A stretch of DNA of 42,148 nt from an uncultured Nitrosomonadales bacterium (GTDB lineage Bacteria > Pseudomonadota > Gammaproteobacteria > Burkholderiales > Gallionellaceae), in contig CAIOSY010000145.1 in the NCBI GenBank assembly GCA_903861075.1, positions 1 to 42,148 of the forward strand. Reading direction: 5' to 3'. Position numbers and translations under genes: made by a program. Under the pieces are notes generated by a model. That model saw only the letters and a program-made list of their open reading frames with translations, was not told where the DNA came from and did not search any database. Of the stretch, positions 36,667 to 42,148 are shown one piece after another (positions within the stretch are counted from its first letter, which is position 1; the number at the start of each line of letters is the position of its first letter).

Positions 36667-38157
36667 ATGATTTTTGGATTACCTGTTATTAGTGTGACGA
36701 TCTGGTTGCCGATTGTTTTCGGTATTCTGGTACTGGCAACTGGCGATGATAAAAATGCGCCTCTGGCGCGTGTTTTAGCTTTGGTTGGTAGTATTTTAGG
36801 CTTCCTTGTAACGGTGCCGCTCTATACCGGTTTTGATGCCAGCACCAGTGCAATGCAGTTTGTTGAGCTTCACGATTGGATTACGCGTTTTAATATCCAC
36901 TATCATTTAGGCGTAGATGGTATTTCAATGCTGTTCATTCTGCTCAATAGCTTTTTCACCGTAATTGTAGTTATGGCGGGTTGGAAAGTCATTGAAAAGC
37001 GCGTTTCTCAGTATATGGCCGCTTTTCTGGTTATGTCTGGCATAGTAAACGGTGTTTTTGCCGCGCTTGATTCCATTTTATTTTACGTTTTTTGGGAAGC
37101 AATGCTAATTCCGATGTTCATTATCATCGGTGTTTGGGGTGGTCCTAATCGTATTTATGCAACGATGAAGTTCTTCTTGTATACCTTGCTCGGTTCCTTG
37201 CTGATGCTGGTGGCCTTGATTTACTTGTACAATTTGACGGGTGGCAGTTTTTCCATTCTGGACTTCCATCAAGTTGCTATTCCGATGACGGCTCAGATAC
37301 TCATCTTCATCGCCTTCTTTTTCGCTTTCGCCGTCAAAGTGCCGATGTTTCCAGTCCACACCTGGTTGCCTGATGCGCACGTTGAGGCCCCGACCGGTGG
37401 TTCAGTTGTGCTGGCAGCCATTATGCTTAAAGTTGGTGCTTATGGCTTCCTGCGTTTTTCTATGCCAATTACCCCGGATGCCAGTCATAAATTAGCGGGA
37501 ATAATGATCGCTCTGTCTTTGATTGCGGTTGTTTATATTGGTTTGGTAGCACTGATGCAGTCCGATATGAAAAAACTGGTAGCCTATTCGTCTATTTCTC
37601 ATATGGGCTTTGTCACCTTGGGTTTATTTATCTTCAATGCCTATGGCATGGAAGGTGCGTTGCTACAAATGCTTTCGCACGGTTTTGTTGCCGGTGCTTT
37701 GTTCTTATGTATCGGGGTTTTGTATGATCGCGTTCATTCTAGGCAAATTGCGGATTACGGTGGCGTAGCAAACAAAATGCCTGTATTTGCCGCCTTCTTT
37801 ATGTTGTTTGCGATGGCTAACAGTGGTCTGCCCGGCACGAGTGCATTTGTTGGTGAGTTTATGGTTGTTATGGGCGCTATCAAGATTAACTTTTGGTATG
37901 CTTTCGCAGCGGCAAGTACGTTGATATTTGGTGCGGCTTATACTTTATGGATGTATAAACGGGTTATTTTTGGAACGGTCACGAATCATCATGTCGCGGA
38001 ATTGACGGATATTAATGCTCGTGAAATTTTGATCATGACTATCCTGGCAGTAGCTGTGTTGGTCATGGGTTTATATCCCCTGCCTCTGGCTGATATCATG
38101 CATGTTTCAGTAAATGATCTGCTGCTTCATGTTGCGCATTCCAAATTGCCGTTGTAA
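36667..38157 (+). CDS. nuoM: NADH-quinone oxidoreductase subunit M (antiporter-like)
   Basis: A 496-residue antiporter-like proton-pumping subunit with about 14 spans. FNIHYHLGVDGISMLFILLNSF, FYVFWEAMLIPMFIIIGVWGG (conserved glutamate), AFAVKVPMFPVHTWLPDAHVEAPTGGSVVLAAIMLKVGAYG (conserved lysines) and SHGFVAGALFLCIGVLYDR identify it. 96 bases separate it from nuoL. Confidence 0.97.
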   Translation: MIFGLPVISVTIWLPIVFGILVLATGDDKNAPLARVLALVGSILGFLVTVPLYTGFDASTSAMQFVELHDWITRFNIHYHLGVDGISMLFILLNSFFTVIVVMAGWKVIEKRVSQYMAAFLVMSGIVNGVFAALDSILFYVFWEAMLIPMFIIIGVWGGPNRIYATMKFFLYTLLGSLLMLVALIYLYNLTGGSFSILDFHQVAIPMTAQILIFIAFFFAFAVKVPMFPVHTWLPDAHVEAPTGGSVVLAAIMLKVGAYGFLRFSMPITPDASHKLAGIMIALSLIAVVYIGLVALMQSDMKKLVAYSSISHMGFVTLGLFIFNAYGMEGALLQMLSHGFVAGALFLCIGVLYDRVHSRQIADYGGVANKMPVFAAFFMLFAMANSGLPGTSAFVGEFMVVMGAIKINFWYAFAAASTLIFGAAYTLWMYKRVIFGTVTNHHVAELTDINAREILIMTILAVAVLVMGLYPLPLADIMHVSVNDLLLHVAHSKLPL

Positions 38158-38252
38158 TGCGACTGCCGATTGTTCCTGCAGTAATGCTACAAGATGCATG
38201 GGTCAAACTTGCAACTAACGACTAACATCTAAAGACTGATTTTGAGGTTAAT

Positions 38253-39704
38253 ATGAATTTGATGGCTAATATAATCCCTGCTGCTGCGGAAATTTTCTTG
38301 CTGGCAATGACCTGTTTGATTTTGATCGTGGACGTCATTCTGGCCAAACACAGCAAATTCATTACTTATGCGTTGGTACAACTTACATTGCTCGGTTGTT
38401 CCATTATTACTGTAGGAACGCATGAGAATAATGTGGTTTATGCCTTCAACAATATGTATGTTGATGATTTAATGTCCGATGTGCTTAAAATAATCAGCTA
38501 TCTCGGTATGTCTATGGTGTTGATTTATTCACGTCAATACTTGAAGTTGCGCGGATTATTCACCGGTGAGTTTATGGTTTTAGCCTTGTTCGCATTGCTG
38601 GGTATGAATGTGATGATTTCAGCTAATCACTTTTTAACCCTCTATTTAGGTTTGGAATTACTATCACTGAGTCTCTATGCGATGGTTGCTTTGCAGCGTG
38701 ATTCTGCCATTGCAACTGAAGCGGCTATGAAATACTTTGTCTTGGGGGCTTTGGCTTCAGGTTTGTTACTGTACGGTATGTCTATGTTGTACGGCGCGAC
38801 GGGTAGTTTAGAGTTGGGTGCTATTTCCAATGCGATTATGCAAGGGGTTCCGAACAAGTCATTGTTAGCTTTTGGTCTTGTGTTTATTCTTGCCGGTCTG
38901 GCTTTTAAACTCGGGGTTGTCCCGTTTCATATGTGGGTACCCGATGTTTATCACGGTGCGCCCACGGCTGTGACGATGCTGATTGGTTCTGTTCCTAAAC
39001 TGGCCGCGTTTGCCTTCACCACTCGTATTCTGGTTGAAGGTTTGCAATCGCTTGAACATGATTGGTCGGGTATGCTGATCGTACTGGCGATTGCATCGAT
39101 GGCTATTGGGAATTTGTCTGCGATTGCGCAAACTAATCTTAAACGCATGCTGGCATACTCAACCATAACGCATATGGGTTTTATGCTGTTAGGATTTATT
39201 AGCGGTGGGATTGAGGGTTACGGTTCAGCAATGTTTTATACCGTTGTTTACATGATGATGTCGCTCGGTGCTTTCGGTATGATTATGCTGCTATCCCGTG
39301 CCGGATTCGAAGCGGATACCTTGAATGACTTCAAGGGGCTGAATCAACGCAGTCCATGGTTAGCATTTATGATGATGTTGCTCATGTTGTCTATGGCAGG
39401 GATTCCACCTACAGTCGGTTTCTATGCTAAGTTTTCTGTGCTTAACTCGATTATTCAAACGGGTCATACCTGGCTGGCGATAGTCGCGGTTATGTTCTCG
39501 TTAATTGGTGCATTTTATTACCTTCGTATTATTAAATTGATGTATTTCGATACGCCAGAAAGCCATACGCCGATTTTGGTTGGTTCTGATACCGGTTTGC
39601 TAATCTCTATCAATGGTTTAGGTGTGCTGTTTCTGGGGCTGATGCCAGGGACATTAATGTCGATTTGCGCCGTTTCTGTTCAGCAGTCCTTGTTACTACA
39701 TTAA
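38253..39704 (+). CDS. nuoN: NADH-quinone oxidoreductase subunit N (antiporter-like)
   Basis: A 483-residue third antiporter-like subunit, also with ~14 spans. [82 protein letters not shown] and [15 protein letters not shown] are the family landmarks. It ends the complex I operon and is followed by a strong terminator. Confidence 0.97.
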   Translation: MNLMANIIPAAAEIFLLAMTCLILIVDVILAKHSKFITYALVQLTLLGCSIITVGTHENNVVYAFNNMYVDDLMSDVLKIISYLGMSMVLIYSRQYLKLRGLFTGEFMVLALFALLGMNVMISANHFLTLYLGLELLSLSLYAMVALQRDSAIATEAAMKYFVLGALASGLLLYGMSMLYGATGSLELGAISNAIMQGVPNKSLLAFGLVFILAGLAFKLGVVPFHMWVPDVYHGAPTAVTMLIGSVPKLAAFAFTTRILVEGLQSLEHDWSGMLIVLAIASMAIGNLSAIAQTNLKRMLAYSTITHMGFMLLGFISGGIEGYGSAMFYTVVYMMMSLGAFGMIMLLSRAGFEADTLNDFKGLNQRSPWLAFMMMLLMLSMAGIPPTVGFYAKFSVLNSIIQTGHTWLAIVAVMFSLIGAFYYLRIIKLMYFDTPESHTPILVGSDTGLLISINGLGVLFLGLMPGTLMSICAVSVQQSLLLH

Positions 39705-39725
39705 AATTTATTTGTCGTAATCCAG

Positions 39726-39753
39726 CTCCCGCTTCGTGCGGGAGTATTTTTTT
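39726..39753 (+). terminator. Intrinsic terminator of the nuo operon
   Basis: Stem CTCCCGC/GCGGGAG (39726-39744) with a TTCGT loop is followed by TATTTTTTT. Confidence 0.93.
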
Positions 39754-39765
39754 AGGGGGTGTTAA

Positions 39766-40305
39766 ATGGACTTGCAGGAATGCTGTATGGAGACCGCGTC
39801 TGTCTATGACGGATGCTTGTTACATGTGCGGTGTGACACCGTTCGTTTACCTGATGGTTCTGCCAGTGTTCGTGAGTATATTAACCATCCCGGAGCTGTT
39901 GCGGTACTTGCCTTGCTGGACAATGGTAATTTGATTATGGAGCGACAATATCGCTATGCTCCTCGTCGTGAGTTTTTTGAAATTCCTGCTGGAAAAATAG
40001 ATTGTGGTGAAAATACGTTGATTACCGGTCAGCGTGAATTGCTAGAAGAAACGGGCTACATTGCAAATAATTGGGTGCACTTGACGACGACATGGCCATG
40101 TATTGGTTATGCTGATGAGCGTATTGAATATTATTTCGCCAGCGGGTTGATTAAGCAGGAACAATTATTGGATGCAGGTGAGTTTCTTGAGGTTTTTGAA
40201 CTCTCCCTCGCGGATGCGTTAGATTGGGTGCGTCAAGGTAAAATCAATGATAGTAAAACCATGTTGGGCTTGCTTTATCTCGATAAATATCTCAAAGGCT
40301 GGTAG
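39766..40305 (+). CDS. Nudix hydrolase, ADP-ribose pyrophosphatase type
   Basis: A 179-residue Nudix enzyme. The Nudix box is intact at 76-98: G76, E82, R90-E91-L92, E94-E95, G97. The surroundings (HPGAVAVLALLDNGNLIMERQYRYAPRREFFEIPAGKID, then TTWPCIGYADERIEYYFASGL) are characteristic of NudF-type ADP-ribose pyrophosphatases, which hydrolyse ADP-ribose to AMP and ribose-5-phosphate. It starts 12 bases past the end of the nuo terminator's T-run. The ribosome site is AGGGGG at 39754-39759. Substrate preference is inferred from family resemblance. Confidence 0.9.
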   Translation: MDLQECCMETASVYDGCLLHVRCDTVRLPDGSASVREYINHPGAVAVLALLDNGNLIMERQYRYAPRREFFEIPAGKIDCGENTLITGQRELLEETGYIANNWVHLTTTWPCIGYADERIEYYFASGLIKQEQLLDAGEFLEVFELSLADALDWVRQGKINDSKTMLGLLYLDKYLKGW

Positions 40306-40428
40306 CGTTTCATTTCTGCATATTGATCATTGAAATCCCATACTCTTTGTAGAATCAACCGATTATAAATTGCTATGGATTTTGCGGTTTAAACTCATAT
40401 TTTTTGTAAGCTTTGTTATAGGAATGGT

Positions 40429-41631
40429 ATGGAAAACTTAAAAATAAATAATGATGCACTTTTTATTCTGCTAGGCGCGATCATGGTTTTAGCGATGCAT
40501 GCAGGGTTTGCTTTTCTGGAGTTGGGCACCGTACGTAAAAAGAATCAGGTCAATGCCCTTGTTAAAATATTGACAGATTTTGCAGTGTCAACGCTGGCTT
40601 ATTTTTTTATAGGATATGTTATCGCCTACGGAGTCAATTTTTTTACAGGTGCCGAGCAGCTCGCACAAAAAAGTGGCTATGAATTGGTTAAATTTTTCTT
40701 CTTATTGACCTTTGCGGCCGCCATACCTGCAATCGTCTCCGGCGGCATTGCTGAGCGCGCTAAATTTAATCCGCAAATGGCTGCAACCTTTATGCTCGTT
40801 GGTTTCGTATATCCTTTTTTTGAAGGCATCGTCTGGAATCACCGTTTTGGATTTCAACAATGGTTGCAGGCTACATTTGGTGCTGAATTTCATGATTTTG
40901 CAGGCTCGGTCGTGGTTCATGCGGTTGGTGGCTGGATTGGTTTGGCGGCTGTTTTATTGTTGGGGGCAAGGCGTGGCCGCTATAACAAGGAAGGTCGAAT
41001 TTCTGCTCATCCTCCTTCGAGTATTCCTTTTTTAGCACTGGGTGCCTGGATATTAACCGTGGGTTGGTTCGGTTTTAACGTAATGTCAGCACAAACAATC
41101 TCTAATATCAGCGGCCTGGTCGCTGTGAATTCGTTAATGGCTATGGTGGGAGGTACTTTAACGGCTTTATGGGTAGGTAAGAACGATCCGGGTTTTGTAC
41201 ATAACGGCCCATTGGCAGGCCTGGTCGCTGTCTGTGCGGGATCTGATTTAATGCACCCTATTGGCGCACTTTTGGTAGGTGGCGTGGCGGGTGGTTTATT
41301 TGTGTTTATGTTTACCCTGACACAGAATCGTTGGAAAATTGATGATGTTCTTGGTGTCTGGCCATTACACGGGTTATGTGGTGCCTGGGGCGGAATTGCC
41401 GCGGGTATTTTTGGTCTTAAGCTTTTTGGCGGCATGGGTGGTGTAAGTTTTGTCTCCCAACTTATAGGAACTTTACTCGGTATTGCCATCGCTTTTGCAG
41501 GCGGTTATCTGGTATACGGTGTCATCAAAAAATTGGTGGGTATACGCCTAGATGCTGAGGATGAATTTAATGGCGCGGACTTGAGTATTCATAAAATCAG
41601 TGCTACACCAGAGCGGGAATCAGGTTGGTAG
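40429..41631 (+). CDS. amt: Ammonium transporter (Amt family)
   Basis: A 400-residue polytopic protein with about eleven spans that conducts ammonia/ammonium. Landmarks: GFAFLELGTVRKKNQVNALVKI near the first span, VSGGIAERAKF, the first pore histidine in DFAGSVVVHAVGGWIGLA, FGFNVMSAQTISNISG, and the second pore histidine in VWPLHGLCGAWGGIAAGIFG. No PII gene (glnK) is adjacent, unlike the usual glnK-amtB pair. I see no convincing sigma-54 promoter, so nitrogen control cannot be read from the sequence. Length and N-terminus are normal; no signal peptide is evident. Confidence 0.93.
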   Translation: MENLKINNDALFILLGAIMVLAMHAGFAFLELGTVRKKNQVNALVKILTDFAVSTLAYFFIGYVIAYGVNFFTGAEQLAQKSGYELVKFFFLLTFAAAIPAIVSGGIAERAKFNPQMAATFMLVGFVYPFFEGIVWNHRFGFQQWLQATFGAEFHDFAGSVVVHAVGGWIGLAAVLLLGARRGRYNKEGRISAHPPSSIPFLALGAWILTVGWFGFNVMSAQTISNISGLVAVNSLMAMVGGTLTALWVGKNDPGFVHNGPLAGLVAVCAGSDLMHPIGALLVGGVAGGLFVFMFTLTQNRWKIDDVLGVWPLHGLCGAWGGIAAGIFGLKLFGGMGGVSFVSQLIGTLLGIAIAFAGGYLVYGVIKKLVGIRLDAEDEFNGADLSIHKISATPERESGW

Positions 41632-41650
41632 TTATGTTTGTTGTTTCGTG

Positions 41651-41686
41651 ACAATAAAGTCTTGAACAGAACAATAAAGTCTTGAA
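41651..41686. repeat. Two direct repeats of a 16-base unit
   Basis: ACAATAAAGTCTTGAA occurs exactly at 41651-41666 and 41671-41686, with a 20-base period, just past the ammonium transporter gene stop. Such spaced repeats are seen as protein-binding sites or at ends of some transposons. Confidence 0.75.
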
Positions 41687-41718
41687 TGGCGGTAGTTTTT
41701 GACCGAACTATAAAAAAT

Positions 41719-41757
41719 AAAACGGCGACTGGGCTTTGGAGGCTAGTCGCCGTTTTT
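41719..41757. terminator. Intrinsic terminator, likely bidirectional
   Basis: Arms AAAACGGCGACT (41719-41730) and AGTCGCCGTTTT (41745-41756) with a 14-base loop and flanking A- and T-runs. It would stop transcripts from the ammonium transporter gene and from the minus-strand remnant. Confidence 0.85.
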
Positions 41758-41791
41758 ATCTTCGAACATTTCTGGTTTTCGGCCTAACCGG

Positions 41792-42010
41792 TCAGTCGCG
41801 TTGCCTCGACACAATTGACCATGAGTGACCGTTTTCTGGCATGATTTCGAAGAGGTGCTATAGCAGGTGAGTGCCATCAGCCCCCACAAAGCTTCTTTTT
41901 AGATCTGAAAGATTTGAATAAGGCTGCGTATCCCCCATTAAATCATCAACTTTTACAGGTTCGCCTGTAGTGAAGCGACTTAGAGTTTCAATGCTTTTCT
42001 CGCTGATTGC
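41792..42010 (-). pseudogene. Decayed minus-strand reading frame with an internal amber codon
   Basis: Read on the minus strand, codons from 42010 to the TGA at 41792-41794 look protein-like: ISEKSIETLSRFTTGEPV, DDLMGDTQPYSNLSDLKRSF, then an in-frame TAG (41858-41860), then HLFEIMPENGHSWSIVSRQRD. No start codon is available; an upstream TAG at 42011-42013 closes the frame. One substitution (CAG to TAG) would explain the break. I do not recognise the family. Confidence 0.35.
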
Positions 42011-42020
42011 CTATTCTGTT

Positions 42021-42106
42021 GAACGTGAACAGTGATTCTGCTCGAACGTGAACGCCTGAACGGCGTGTTGTGCTGGTAGTTGGTTTTTAACTCAGGTGTT
42101 CACGTT
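42021..42106. repeat. Short repeats of AACGTGAAC
   Basis: GAACGTGAAC occurs at 42021-42030 and 42044-42053 (period 23), and its complement GTTCACGTT at 42098-42106. The rest of 42011-42148 has no gene I can support. Confidence 0.6.
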
Positions 42107-42148
42107 GGGTCAAGTTTTTTGTTTTTTTCGCATGGAATCTCCGGTTAA

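Noticed and set aside
40306-40428. Sigma-54 (NtrC-type) promoter for the ammonium transporter gene
   Set aside because: No GG-N10-GC element of acceptable quality was found; only A/T-rich sequence with weak -10-like stretches.

Overview
The window looks like a chromosomal segment of a Gram-negative betaproteobacterium, most likely of the Nitrosomonadales/Gallionellaceae type. I infer this from gene order rather than from any marker gene: ispE, tRNA-Gln, prs, rplY and pth occur together, a tpiA-secG-tRNA-Leu-nuoA-to-N block follows, and outer-membrane biogenesis lipoproteins (LolB, BamE) are present. Base composition is moderate, a little below half G+C by eye. Almost everything from about 5.6 kb to 41.6 kb is core housekeeping DNA; the two edges are more accessory and partly decayed.

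Left edge (1-2573): the tail of an HPt phosphorelay module, a receiver/histidine-kinase hybrid whose second receiver has lost its phospho-accepting aspartate, and a YefM-type antitoxin followed by only the first ~20 codons of a YoeB toxin. Positions 2570-5601 (minus strand) hold a three-gene GldA/GldF/GldG-like ABC transporter.

Middle (5678-24391): a TPR lipoprotein, lolB and ispE overlap one another; then come tRNA-Gln, prs, rplY, pth, a small unknown lysine-rich protein gene, a YkgJ-like cysteine-cluster protein gene (minus strand), rlmF, an ABC-F ATPase gene, nadK, recN, bamE, dapB, pcnB, folK, panB, panC, panD, tpiA, secG and tRNA-Leu. The pantothenate genes panB-panC-panD and folK form a vitamin/cofactor group; pcnB-folK-panB-panC are joined by 1-4 base overlaps.

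Right (24910-39704): the complete 14-subunit NADH:quinone oxidoreductase (complex I) operon nuoABCDEFGHIJKLMN, closed by a strong terminator, then an ADP-ribose pyrophosphatase-type Nudix gene and a solitary ammonium transporter gene. Past 41.63 kb there is no intact gene: short direct repeats, a terminator, a decayed minus-strand reading frame and further short repeats.

The most unusual structure is between nuoC and nuoD. The first 11 codons of nuoD occur twice. The upstream copy heads a 37-codon open frame with its own Shine-Dalgarno sequence and ends inside the nuoD start region. The true nuoD ribosome site can pair with a segment inside that small frame. This looks like a leader-ORF translational coupling device or a fixed partial duplication. 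Imperfect stem-loop sequences of related composition also fill several gaps between later nuo genes. I found no CRISPR array, rRNA gene, intact transposase or prophage.
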